Below, in pieces: positions 11,437 to 21,350 of a DNA stretch of 64,000 nt. Origin of the DNA: Paulownia fortunei (lineage: Eukaryota; Streptophyta; Magnoliopsida; Lamiales; Paulowniaceae); NCBI GenBank assembly GCA_019321725.1, contig CM033110.1:11897278-11961277 (forward strand). Direction: 5' to 3'. Under the pieces are notes generated by a model. That model made no database searches. It saw nothing but the letters and a program-made list of their open reading frames with translations, and was not told where the DNA came from. The position numbers and the translations under genes were made by a program. Positions within the stretch are counted from its first letter, which is position 1. Every line of letters starts with the position of its first letter.

Positions 11437-11584
11437 CACCACCACACCCACCACCACTATCGCCTAATACAGCCACAACCGCCACCACACCACACCACCA
11501 CAATTGCCCCACTGCTTGACCACTATAACCCTACTACCTAACCACCACCACCACTACCTTACTACCCAACCACCCAAACCCCAA
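11437..11584. repeat. CCA-rich low-complexity block
   Basis: CCACC/ACCACC-type imperfect trinucleotide repeats, preceded by a pyrimidine-rich run (TTTTCTTTTCTTTTTT). The block at 16690-16815 is nearly its reverse-complement in style (GGTGG repeats followed by a purine run). Confidence 0.85.
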
Positions 11585-12122
11585 CATAAAAATATATTGT
11601 TATGTGATTAATACTATATGAGTTGCATGCTTTATTAATTATATTTTTTGATGTAATTATTTTATGATACAATTTAAATTTATTTGGATGCGATATGAAT
11701 TAATGTATTGTAAATGAATGGACATTGACATTTAGGTGCTCATGTAAATTGATTGTTTATTATTTATATTATTGCATATTTTTGTGTAAGATAATTTGTG
11801 GTGGTGGTGGTAATTCGATATTCATATGGGGCTAATATTTTATTATTCATATTGCATATTTGCATATTTTATTATTCATATTGCATATTTTCATATGTGT
11901 GGACAAATTTGTATTTTATTCATGATCAATAAATTTTTATTATGCTTTTTATTCAATGGGAGATGATTACTGGTCTAAGTTGCGATACGAAATTTTTGAT
12001 TTTACTGAGTATAAAAGAATAATAAATAATTTACTTGTATATAGAATAAAATATTGGACTAGTACCTGTGTTTTTCCACAATTAATTTTTACGTTTGAAG
12101 CTAATTGAGCATGAAAATGGAC

Positions 12123-12312
12123 AAGTTGCCAATATTATTGTGACTTAAATGCTAACAATATTGGATCATGAATAAAGTTTTTCCTTTAATTTGTTTAAGC
12201 TGCAAACACAAACTTTTAAGTTGCCCAATACTGTTGAGATTTAGACGCTGGCAATATACAAGTGGATCAAGAATAAAATTTGCGTTTTAATTTATTTATG
12301 TTGCAAACACGA
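12123..12312. repeat. 95-bp tandem duplication
   Basis: Two diverged copies begin at AAGTTGCCAATA (12123) and AAGTTGCCCAATA (12218). Both continue through 'ggatcA.gaataaa' and 'ttaagctgcaaacac' / 'ttatgttgcaaacac'. No coding content. Confidence 0.75.
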
Positions 12313-12458
12313 GAATTTATTAAAAAAATTTGAGATCTATTTTGTCTACGAGCTTGCTCACAATTAAAAAGTTCTAGTTATCTTAAAGTCGCTTTTTGAG
12401 CTGACTTATAAATATTAGTAACATATTTTCGATAATAATTGCCTAACTTGAGGCTGAT

Positions 12459-13640
12459 TGTTGAGAGTCGGAAAAATGTACAAGTAATTGTACTTGTTGT
12501 TTATGTTGACCAACATAAACCAACTTGGGTTAGTGTTGGAAAAGGTAAAAGTAGCTTGACAATAGCCAAAGTTCAAATTAGAACCATAAATTGATCCAGT
12601 AAAGTGACAAGATGTGTCACTTTAGTGATAGAGGCAACTAAGTGCCAATAAATGTTAACTGCAATGATGAGATTGGTCACTTCGTTTGTAATGGTATTGA
12701 AATGAAGTCTGACTACTTAATGTTCTCTCATTTGCTAATGTTCTTAATTATCTCCTTCGATGGATTGTAAAAGTTGATGAAACATAGCATGAGATTGGAG
12801 ATTGAATAGATTATTATCGAGTATTGTGTAACTATGTTTGTTTAACTGGCGCACAAGATAGGGTATTATAAGCTCGAAGTGCCACCTCAAGCTCAGCAAC
12901 TGTCATGAGCTAATTTTCAAGCTCAACAATTGGTGTGAGCTACTCCTTGGAGATGTGCAAAAGAACACTAGATTTGAAATATTCTATTGAATTGATGCAC
13001 TTATAAGACATTGATTGAGTGAGTAGATTTGTCCATCTTTCATGTAAGAGACCTTTAAGATACATGTCATTTTTTTTTGTGATGCAATTGGCTTAAGGTA
13101 GTTTTCTTATACTTCTTCCATGGATTTTTTTTTTAAATTTTATCATGACATGCGAGGTTAGAAGGATAACTATATTAGCTAGAGAAAGCTTTATTAGCCT
13201 ACTCGCTAAGGTCAACCTCTCTCTTCATAATTTTTTTAGCAGGAAAAGCCTGCTGGAAGAAAGAAATAGGGTTACTTATCCTCTAGAGCTAGTCCACTAA
13301 AATGAGTGCATACTTACGAGTGTGAAAGACTGAATGGTGCATTCTATTTTTATTTCTTTTCTATTTGCACAATAAGTTAGTACTCTCCTACTCTCATTAG
13401 TCATAAGCACCAAATTATTTAGAGTGATTCTTAACAGAGGTAGAGAACCACAAGGAGTATGAACATTGATGTTTAATGTACTAATAGGAAGTAAGAATAG
13501 TATGTCTAAATAGTTTGGACACATGTGTGAGAAAAATAAAGTTTCAATTTGAAGGATGATACAAAATATTTCACAACTAAATGAGCTTGTGAAGTGGGTA
13601 GAATAAAAAAAATTCAAACTGACTAGATTTATAATGGCAC
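12459..13640 (+). other. Possible 5' part of the old Copia relic
   Basis: A TGTTGAGAG-type LTR start occurs at about 12459, upstream of recognisable Copia pol at 13.6-15.4 kb, but I see neither an LTR end nor a primer site. Two adjacent perfect short hairpins lie at 12480-12497 and 12499-12520. The 13.0-13.6 kb part may be decayed gag or integrase, but no motif is clear. Confidence 0.3.
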
Positions 13641-15330
13641 GAATTGATTTGTATCTCACTTGGGTAGTTACAATCTTGATACAACCTACATCATAAAAAA
13701 AATGTGCCTCCAATTAAATCTCCAACCTTCTATGAGCTGTTACATGGCAACAAAGCCCAAATTAGTGGTTTATGCCTATTTGAGTTCAAGAAGATCTACC
13801 CTTAAAAGTGATGAACACCTTGATGGAAAAATGATAGAAATTAAGTTGCACAGTGTAGATTCTCCTGAAGGAGGATTTTATGAGCATATGTGAGGTCAAA
13901 AGAAATCTTGAACTATACGAGTTGCAAGATCTTTTAGGATGTGCTCATTTTTTCTAGCGAGGATGATGTATTTTAATTCGTCCATCAATTATTGGGATAG
14001 TGGGAGCGATCCTAAGTGAGTGGGAGTATCTCACTTGAAAAGGACTCTCATATTCTACAAGAAAAATGAGTGAACATGAGTTGTTCCCCATCGACTATAT
14101 GAGATTGAGTGGGTATCCTTCACCACTACTTCTGTAGATGTTGATGAGTCAACTTAGACTTTTGACTTCACTTGATATAAAGCTGCTATGAAGGAAAATA
14201 TGAGCCTAATGACTAAAAACAAAGTCTAAGAGCTGGTTGATCTTCTATATAGATGCAAGACCATTAGAAACATGTGGTTTCTAAAGGTCAAGTGCAAGGT
14301 AGATGGGTTGATTGACATGTGTATAGATCAACCAAAGGCAAAATATTTATGCCTAATAGAAGAGCTTAAATTTTTTGAGATGTTCTCCCTAAGTGGTGAG
14401 ATTGCCTCAATTCACCAAGATTCTATTAGTTATTGCCACTTTTGTCTAAGTTTGTCCTGGATGATTGAGGTTGACATATATAAATGAGGAGTGGATGAGG
14501 AGATCTATTGGATGTCCTGATGAATTCAGGCAAGAGCGTAAAAGATTATTGATCAAGAAGCTCAATTTGTAACTTAAATTGTCATCCATATAGTGGTATT
14601 ATTGATTTCATCGAGCTATCACTCTGATAGACTTACAAGGGTCAAGTAAAGTCACTAAATATATGTCAAGATAAATAAGATAATTTAGTTTTCTCTATAT
14701 ATGGGCAACAATGTGATGGCTAGAAGGAATATGGAAATGTCGCCACTTAGTAGTGGTGGTCCTTTATATTTAGAATGGACATAGGAAAACTGGATACATA
14801 CTTGGTGTTATGATATCGAGATTTTATATGTATCGTGCTAATTCTATTGATACTTTATAGTCAAGGATTATGTTCTTAGTTAAAAAGAAATGCCTTGAAA
14901 TAGAAGAATAGAAGAAATACTAGTTATTATAGCATTAAAGAAAGTCTGATATGCACTCTGTGTGTACTTGACTAGTCTTGTGCTTAGTAGTAAAAATGGT
15001 GAGTGGATATTAAAGTGATCCTTGATGCAAATACTACGATGCAGTCAAGTGGATACTTAGATATCTTAATAGAGTGGTTCAAGATTTGTTGGATGCAATT
15101 TGGTATCTTGAAAGGATGTGCATTGTGTGTACTTTTATGAGGCTATTGTTGTCTTTGTGATAATAAAGACACTTTGGTATATGCTTTAGGCCCCAAACAT
15201 TGCTGGAGGACCAAACATACTTATACCAGTCATTACTTCACTTAAGAGAGCATTACACATAATTAAATTATTCTTAGGCATATTTCTACGAGTAGTGTAA
15301 TCGTTTATCTCTTTTATTGAGCCTTTGTAT
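13640..15330 (+). pseudogene. Very old Copia pol relic (integrase C-terminus, RT, RNase H)
   Basis: Traces of Copia pol are readable across frames. The integrase C-terminal motif YELLHG is near 13730. The RT entry (AAMKENMSLMT, then VLKVK-like wording FLKVKCKVDG) lies at 14190-14310. The RNase H approach (YDAVKWILRYLNR) is at about 15030-15075. Between them the RT core is not readable. Frequent stops and frame changes indicate great age. The order (integrase before RT) places it in the Copia superfamily. Confidence 0.6.
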
Positions 15331-16989
15331 GGAGATATGTTCCAAAGGCAAGTGAGTTGTATGGGATTACATAGAACTTGACTTTTGTGGCCGATGAGAA
15401 AATACTATAATTAATGAGATATATTAGTGTTCTCATTTTATAGTTGGTACTGGATTTGCGAGTTGTCACCAAGCTTTAATTAGCCATCTCATACGGGTAA
15501 TTGCCCTAGCGCTATGAAAGCGAGCTTGATGAGACTTAAAAGATCGAGTCGCATAACTGAGGTTTGCGGATGATCGCTTTTGCACTTGGAGTAGTTAAGA
15601 GTCTTAGCTTGAAGGCTAAGATGAGATCAGAGTTGATCAATTATGAAGCATGTCCAAACTTCATAATAAGCCTGTTTATAGCTAAACGTGCAAACTGTTA
15701 AAGTATTTTAGAAAGTGACTTCTAGTAGTGAGCAAGTTAGGTGCTTGGAGAGAGACTTAGGTTTATATGATGTTTAGAGCGTGACATGCCCAAATTGTAT
15801 GAGAGCTCCATCATAGCATGTATTTATACTACATGTGCTTTGAGACGACCTCAAATGGGAAAGTGACTGAATGGGTCCCTGCTTCGTCACTGTGTGAGCC
15901 CATATTATTTCTTGTACCCTCTGGGACTTTAGACTTTGTCATGAGGTGTAAGCTTGATGATGCTACTTTAGCATGCATCCAATGGTCATGCATAATTCTG
16001 TCTATTGGAGCATGTCTTGGAAAGCTATCAAGACCAAGCATATTAGTATGAGAGGCCGTGAAGAACTAAGTTGATAATGCACTTATGTTCTATAGTTGTG
16101 TTTGACTAGTCATGAACATAGATATATATTTGAGTGAGTCGAGCATGCTCTACTTATTTTCATTGAGGGATATAGAGATGCTTTATTATGTGCAACCACT
16201 TGGTTTAGTATACACAATGAGCTATCGATTATAGGGTTATGTTAGTTTGGTGATGACTTAATATAACTCTCATCACCTATGCATTCTCGCTTAGTTACAC
16301 ACCTCATTTCCTGTATAAAGGAATGACGTGAGATTGAGAAATTATATGATGATGAGATTCGAAGAGATCTAGTTAAATATGTATGAGCGTGAGCCATTCG
16401 TGGATGGGGATGAAGGAGAAAATGCAAAATTAAGAGTTTGTTGGGTTTCGCATTAGGATTTCTGGATTTGTTGGGTTTCAAAAATGTAACTTTTGATTTA
16501 ATTTCTACATTGGGGGTTTGCTGGGTTTCATTTTGTTGTTCCATGCTAGGATTTTGACATAACTTGGGCCAATGATCTTGTTCTAAGGGAAATGAAAACT
16601 GAAAAGAAAAAGAAGAAGGCTATGTTGGTTGGAATGATGGTGGCAATTTTTTCTGTATAGGGATAATGACCAACTATGTTGTAGTAATCTGGTGGCGGTG
16701 GGGTAGAAGGTTGTCAGCAGTAGGTGGGGTGGAAGGCTGTCTGTAGTGGGGTAGGGTGGAAGGCTGTCGGCAGTGGGTTGGGTTGGGCTGGTGGTGGTGG
16801 TGGTGGTGGTGTGGTGGTAGTTAGAGTTTAAGGAAGAAGAAGAAAAAAAGAAAAAAAATAGATGGTAAATTAAAAAGTAACTAATTTTTTTATCATATTA
16901 TTTTATTTTTTACTTGATTATTTATATTTCTATAAAAAACTAATTTTAATTTTTTACTCCCTAATTGATGATATTTAATTAACTAATTA
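15331..16989. other. Unassigned region left of the assembly gap
   Basis: No gene could be supported. Short overlapping frames on both strands at 15.8-16.05 kb and a 100-codon minus frame at 16242-16544 show no family resemblance. A GGTGG-rich block (about 16690-16815) followed by a purine run ends in AT-rich DNA at the N gap. Confidence 0.4.
16690..16860. repeat. GGT-rich low-complexity block
   Basis: Imperfect repeats of a ~27-35-bp unit (GGTGGAAGGCTGTC..GTGGG) lead into a run of GGT triplets and then a GAAGAAGAAG/A-rich run. Confidence 0.8.
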
Positions 16990-17089
16990 NNNNNNNNNNN
17001 NNNNNNNNNNNNNNNNNNNNNNNNNNNNNNNNNNNNNNNNNNNNNNNNNNNNNNNNNNNNNNNNNNNNNNNNNNNNNNNNNNNNNNNNN
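16990..17089. other. Assembly gap (100 N)
   Basis: Exactly 100 undetermined bases, the usual placeholder for a gap of unknown length. Sequence to the right enters a Tat integrase mid-gene, so at least the 5' LTR, gag and most of pol of that element are missing here or lie elsewhere. Confidence 0.98.
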
Positions 17090-17091
17090 TA

Positions 17092-17222
17092 GAGGCAAAT
17101 TGGGAAGGGCCTTACAAGAAAACTCAGGTGATAGCTGGAGGTGCCTATGAGCTAGAAGATGAGAAAGGGAAAAAAGTACCCAGACCATGGAATGTTTGCC
17201 ATTTGAAGAAGTTCTATATATA
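17092..17222 (+). pseudogene. Tat integrase C-terminus (partial)
   Basis: About 43 codons read EANWEGPYK ... GAYELED ... VPRPWNVCHLKKFY before a TAA at 17220-17222. The NWEGPY, AYxLED and PRPWN..HLKxFY motifs are the typical end of Tat/Gypsy integrases. The open frame itself is intact; the upstream part is in the gap, so the state of the whole pol gene is unknown. Confidence 0.85.
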
Positions 17223-17286
17223 ATCTTGAATATTTCCTTACAAAAGAAATGAAATGAATTTATCTGGCATATTGTGAATTGATTTG

Positions 17287-17835
17287 TAAAAAATCCTAAG
17301 GCAAGACCAGTTGAACTGGACCTATCTGGGTTCCTTGGAGGGATCGCAGATACCAACCTCCTTGGGGAATGATTCAAGAAAAAATCCTAAGGTAAGGCCA
17401 GTTGAACTGGATCTACCTAGGCTCCTTGGAGGGTTCGCAGAGACCGACCTCCTCGGGGAATGATTCAAGAAAAATCCTAAGGCAAGGCCAGTTGAACTAG
17501 ACCTACCTAGGTTCCTTGGAGGGTTCGCAGAGACCGACCTCATCGGGGAATGATTCAGGAAAAAATCATAAGGCAAGACCAGTTGAACTGGACCTGCCTG
17601 GGTTCTTTGGAGGATTCACAGAGACTGACCTCCTTGGGGAATAATTCAAGAAAAAATCCTAAGGCAAGACTAGTTGAACTCGACTTGCCTGGGTTTCTTA
17701 GAGGGTTTGCAGAGATCGACCTCCTTAGGGAATAATTCAAGAAAAAATCCTAAGGCAAGACCAGTTGAACTGGACCTGCCTGAGTTACTTGGAGGATTTG
17801 CAGAGACCAACCTCTTTGAGGAATGATTTAGGAAA
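17287..17835. repeat. Six-copy ~91-bp tandem repeat array
   Basis: Units start near 17290, 17381, 17471, 17562, 17653 and 17744, each with AAAATCCTAAGG, CAGTTGAACTGGA and GAGACCGACCTCC-type blocks. Copies differ by a few substitutions. Each unit contains the short palindrome CAGTTGAACTG. Apparent ORFs on both strands across the array are only the periodic repeat read through. Satellite-like arrays at this position are common in Tat elements. Confidence 0.95.
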
Positions 17836-18791
17836 AGATTTTAAAAGAAATATCGACTGAGCTAGATTATCTTTTTATATATTAGAAAGCAATAATACAT
17901 TCAGTAAGTTACATGTAGCCCGGTTACGAAACTTGAGATATGCATGTTTTATAAGTGCTATGGAAAATATTACTGTGGAATTTACAGGTGCTGGAAGAAT
18001 AAAGCAAAACATAAGCAATAAAGATGAAATGATATTATTATAGATTATTACAAAAATGTACACAGCCTATTCTACTCCATAATCAGAAACACTAGGGGGT
18101 TCTAGAACAGCACCCTCATCATCTAGATTCCTGAAATGGAAGAACTGTCATCCTCAACATTGATGGCAGGCTCGAGAGGAGGATATAGAGGGACAATAGC
18201 TATTGCAGAAGCAGGGGACAAATGGGTGGAATGATCCCCCAAAAATGCTGGCGCAGCTGATGGTTGTGAAGGACCAGCTACGTGAACAACAGGGGCAGAC
18301 CTATTATCAAGGGGAGAAACACTTTTTACAGCATGGTCCAAGTTTGGGTCTGAACCAGTATACCCTAGCTCCTTGACCTGGCTAAGGTAGTGTTTGAAAC
18401 CATGGATAAAATAATTCAAGGCCCCAGAGGTCAAGTGATCAAGGAATTCTAAGGATTGCAGGAATTTGGCTTTCTCTTGGGCCCACTCAGCTCAACCTGC
18501 AAGAACTCCCGCAGCATGGCCTTCAGCTCAGGAGATAAAAGCCTCCTCAATGGCCTTTAACATTTGATTCTCTATGGTGGTCCTATCTCGTTCCACTTCA
18601 GTTACCTTCTCGTCTAGGGAAGCATGTTTACCCCGAGCTACCTTAAAATCTGCTTCTAATTTGCTGGTGCGAGCTTGAGAACACTGTACTTGCTGTTGCA
18701 TGTCCTCCAACTGTTGCCTGAGCTCATCTTCCTCTGAAGAGGGTAATCCAGACTGCAGATCGGCCATCAAAGAGTTCAGGTACAATATAGC

Positions 18792-18863
18792 CTAGAGAAA
18801 GAGGCGATTAGAAAAATTATCGATCGTTAGAATAAATGAGGGGAATTAAGAAGGGAACATTAC
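18792..18863 (-). other. Candidate 72-nt intron in antisense gene
   Basis: On the minus strand the exon ends TCTAAG, the donor reads GTAATG, and the acceptor is CTTTCTCTAG. Reading through would hit a TAA early in the intron, whereas splicing joins ...DHASK directly to AILYLNSLM in one frame. Confidence 0.6.
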
Positions 18864-19317
18864 CTTAGAAGCATGATCTGCAAGATTTCCCACCTGGGCA
18901 TCATAATCCATGGACCCTAAGAGGCGTTGATCCATGGAGTTGGGTATGCCTTGAAGCCACTCGGCGTAGAGTTTTCCATCCCGAGTCCCCAATACCGAGC
19001 TGCTGGTGAAGAAAAAGGCATTTAGGGAAGCAGGGGCATTGAGACGGGGATGCTGAGATGGACCCGAGCTACCACCACTTGCAAAAGCTGGGCATTTCCC
19101 CCTACTTCAGGAAGAAATGGGTGCTGCAGCTACAGCAGGTGGGGAGATAGATGGGGGTGGTGGAGGAACTGCGGATGGAGCTCGGGTTGTGGGCATGCGT
19201 TGTTGATCCAGAGGGCACTTGTCTGGGGGACTCGGGACTGACCTTCAGGCTAGCCTGACCCTCCTGCAGCTTTTCGAGCTCAGTAAGCTGCTATTATGTG
19301 AGACTCCATCAATTGCT

Positions 19318-19389
19318 CTGAACAAAAGTTATACAGTTAGTATTCTGGCAAAGGTGAAATCACAAGCAAGTAGTTAAACAGGACGGTAC
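19318..19389 (-). other. Candidate 72-nt intron in antisense gene
   Basis: The minus-strand donor follows CCTATAG as GTACCG; the acceptor is ACTTTTGTTCAG. The flanking exons are in decayed frames, so the splice is supported by site quality and size rather than by frame. Confidence 0.45.
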
Positions 19390-20195
19390 CTATAGGTTGA
19401 GGGAGTGGAATAGCTTTGGGCTCAGTTGAAAATGGTGGAGTAAAGGTCAGGAATTAGCTAATAACCCTACGTGGTAGGGACTGTGGTTTAATCGACGAGC
19501 TAATGCTTGGGCGGCCGAGTCCAGCGCGGGCGCACGACCTTGGTGAGGTAAGTCGATGATCCAATTGGTAGGAAAATTCCAAGGGTCAAGGGATGAAATA
19601 TAAAAGTATCTTTTCTTCCAGCCCTTAAGGGAACTGGGTTTCCCTTGCAGAAATTTAGCTGCTCCACGGGAGGTAAAATAAAATAAGCCTGACTTGGCAG
19701 TTTTGGCATGAAAGAAAGCTCGCCATAGCTTATGGTTTGGCTCATATCTAAAGTAGCTAACTACCATCCAGAAAACAGCCATGAGTCGAAAAGAATTAGG
19801 AACAAGATGCATAAGGGGATAACGAAGCTCTTAGAAATACGGCAAAATAGGTCAGGAATGGGAAACCTAAGGCCGGCCTCTAGTTGATCTACAAAGAAGG
19901 TCACATAGCCAGGAGGTGGGGCATGAGGTCTGTCGCAAGGACCTGGCAGGACCACATTGAATTCCTCAGGTATTCCTGCATTCTCCCTAAGGTTTGCTAG
20001 GCTTATCTCAGATAGGGTGGTGGCGTGAGTCATATAAGTTGGGTGATTAGCCGGATCAACCATCCTAATTTCAGTAGGGTAATGGGTGGATAATTCAAGT
20101 GCTAGTTCACGAACGGAAACTCCGATAGGAAGAAAATGGAGAATAAACGATAGAGGTTCTGGAGATGCAGTAGAGGTGGATATCAAAGAAATGAA

Positions 20196-20254
20196 CTAAG
20201 TATATAGAAGGAGAAATAGAGAAATAAATGAATAGAAAAAGTCAGAAGACTTAC
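20196..20254 (-). other. Candidate 59-nt intron in antisense gene
   Basis: A strong donor, GTAAGT, at 20249-20254 on the minus strand is followed by a T-rich stretch and the acceptor TATACTTAG, just before the open frame that starts near 20195. It is short for a plant intron. A GT donor occurs at the equivalent place in Tat-A. Confidence 0.45.
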
Positions 20255-20602
20255 TTGTCTTATTGAAGGGAGAGAAGAAGGAAGTTGCCGGAAGAATAAC
20301 AGAGGAGGATCGCTGGAGAGCAAAAATTATAGAAAAGAAGAAAGAGAAGAAAATGAAGGAGGAATGCCTTTTCATAGGGAGGCGGCGACACTCGAACAGG
20401 CAAAAGAAGCCCTAGCCATGGATGATAAGATAGGAACACGTGTAGGGCTGGATAAGAGTAGTCAGTTGAAAAGACTAAGGCATTTAAGTCTCAGTAATGG
20501 GTACGAAATCCCAAGGGGTAGAATTTGAAAAAGAAGCTCACGTCAGCCCTAATAATCAAGATATTTCTGTACTCTGTCTATCCTACAGAGGTTGTAGGGC
20601 AG

Positions 20603-20618
20603 GCAGAGTAGGGGAACT
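20603..20618 (+). promoter_or_regulatory. Polypurine tract of Tat-B
   Basis: GGCAGAGTAGGGGAAC ends directly before the LTR start. It corresponds to the Tat-A tract at 8850-8863. Confidence 0.6.
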
Positions 20619-20619
20619 T

Positions 20620-21350
20620 GCTGATGTGGTATAGGTCGGGACTGACCTACGTAGCTCAAATCATAAGTAAGAAGCTGGTGCGACCTAGGTCAGGACGGAC
20701 CCGCACAACTCGGATCATAAGTAAAAAGATGGTCAGCATAGGTCGGGACGGACCTGCGTAGCTTGGGTTATGTTGAGTGAGCTAGTTGGAAGTAGGTCAG
20801 GTCGGAATAATAGAAAATTCTCATCTATGGTATGGGAATAAGGTGAAAAGGTTAGCTCATTACATGGGCCAGGAGAGTAGCACGACCTGTTAGGCGACTT
20901 CTATCTAGTATTGGGAAGGTTACCGACCTCCAGGTCGGGCAAGTTGAGAAGCTTACCGACCTCCAGATCGGGCAGGTTTATGAGAAAAATGAAGAGAAAA
21001 CGGTTATGGTTAGAAAATGACAGAGAACCTTCCTAAGGTAAATCAGAAAATGTGGATACGCGTACAGTAATCTGTTATAATAAATTGAGGTTTGGAATCT
21101 CTCTTTTGCCCTTGTTGAGTATCTATAAATAAGAGAATTCATATCATATCAAGAGTTACATTTTTCATATATCTAAAATATACACATCTATCTATTTTTC
21201 ATCATCTCCAAGAGAATTGTCACTGATTTGAGCGTCGGAGTTCTTACGCAGGGTCATGCCAGCGTTTTGTGTAGGTGATCCAGCCGGAGAAGGAGAGTAG
21301 AAGCAGTGGACTAGTACTTGAGGTATACCTTCTCCTACAAGTGTATTACA
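20620..21350 (+). repeat. Tat-B 3' LTR
   Basis: It begins TGCTGATGTGGTATAGG and ends GTGTATTACA. It contains U3 direct repeats with the inverted motif AGGTCGG...GACCT, a TATA box (CTATAAATAAG, about 21123), and the block TTGAGCGTCGGAG typical of Tat LTRs. No primer binding site follows, consistent with a 3' LTR. Confidence 0.75.
20625..20980. repeat. U3 repeats with AGGTCGG/CCGACCT inverted motif
   Basis: Three ~55-bp units at 20630-20790 carry AGGTCGGGAC.GACC(T/C)G followed by 'ca.aagtaa' wording. Two ~33-bp units at 20930-20975 carry CCGACCTCCAG(G/A)TCGGGCA. The dyad could bind a regulator, but this is inferred from sequence only. Confidence 0.7.

Larger units (their letters stand above)
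9594..12440. other. AT-rich non-coding region, unassigned
   Basis: No supported gene. It is very AT-rich from 9650 to 11400, with short frames only. A C-rich (CCA)-type low-complexity block is at 11437-11584, and a short repeat of 'ttttattattcatattgcatatt' occurs twice near 11855-11895. It may be old intergenic DNA or a decayed element. Confidence 0.5.
18123..20400 (-). pseudogene. Antisense multi-exon gene of Tat-B (putative 'gypsy type transposon' domain)
   Basis: Reading on the minus strand gives a decayed protein-coding gene in at least four exons. Exon 1 is upstream of 20254. Exon 2 (19390-20195) carries the most conserved part: RISKSF, then a frameshift near 19805, then PNSFRLMAVFW ... 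FYFTSRG ... SLKGWKKRYFY. These fit my recollection of the plant 'putative gypsy type transposon' domain (Transposase_28 type). Exon 3 (18864-19317) is proline-rich and reads DGKLYAEWLQGIP near its end. Exon 4 (18.12-18791) has a coiled-coil stretch (ELRQQLEDMQQQVQ ... LEADFKVARG) and a C-terminal GFKHYLSQVKELG motif. Candidate introns are at 20196-20254, 19318-19389 and 18792-18863. Function is unknown. The frameshift and in-frame stops suggest this copy is dead. Confidence 0.65.
17090..21350 (+). mobile_element. Tat-lineage Ty3/Gypsy element, 3' half (Tat-B)
   Basis: Collinear parts are the C-terminus of integrase (17092-17222), a tandem repeat array (about 17287-17835), an antisense multi-exon gene (about 18.1-20.4 kb, minus strand), a purine tract and a 731-bp 3' LTR. 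Tandem repeats and an extra antisense ORF between pol and the 3' LTR are known features of the plant Tat lineage (Ogre/Retand-type elements). The left part is lost in the assembly gap. Confidence 0.8.

Noticed and set aside
15818..16051. Overlapping 70-77-codon frames on both strands
   Set aside because: No family resemblance, and mirrored frames on both strands are typical of chance.
17322..17740. Open frames on both strands across the tandem repeats, suggesting a repetitive protein
   Set aside because: The period is close to but not consistently a multiple of three and both strands are open equally; this is a non-coding array read through.
17287..17835. CRISPR-like array
   Set aside because: Units are contiguous with no unique spacers, and the context is a plant retrotransposon.
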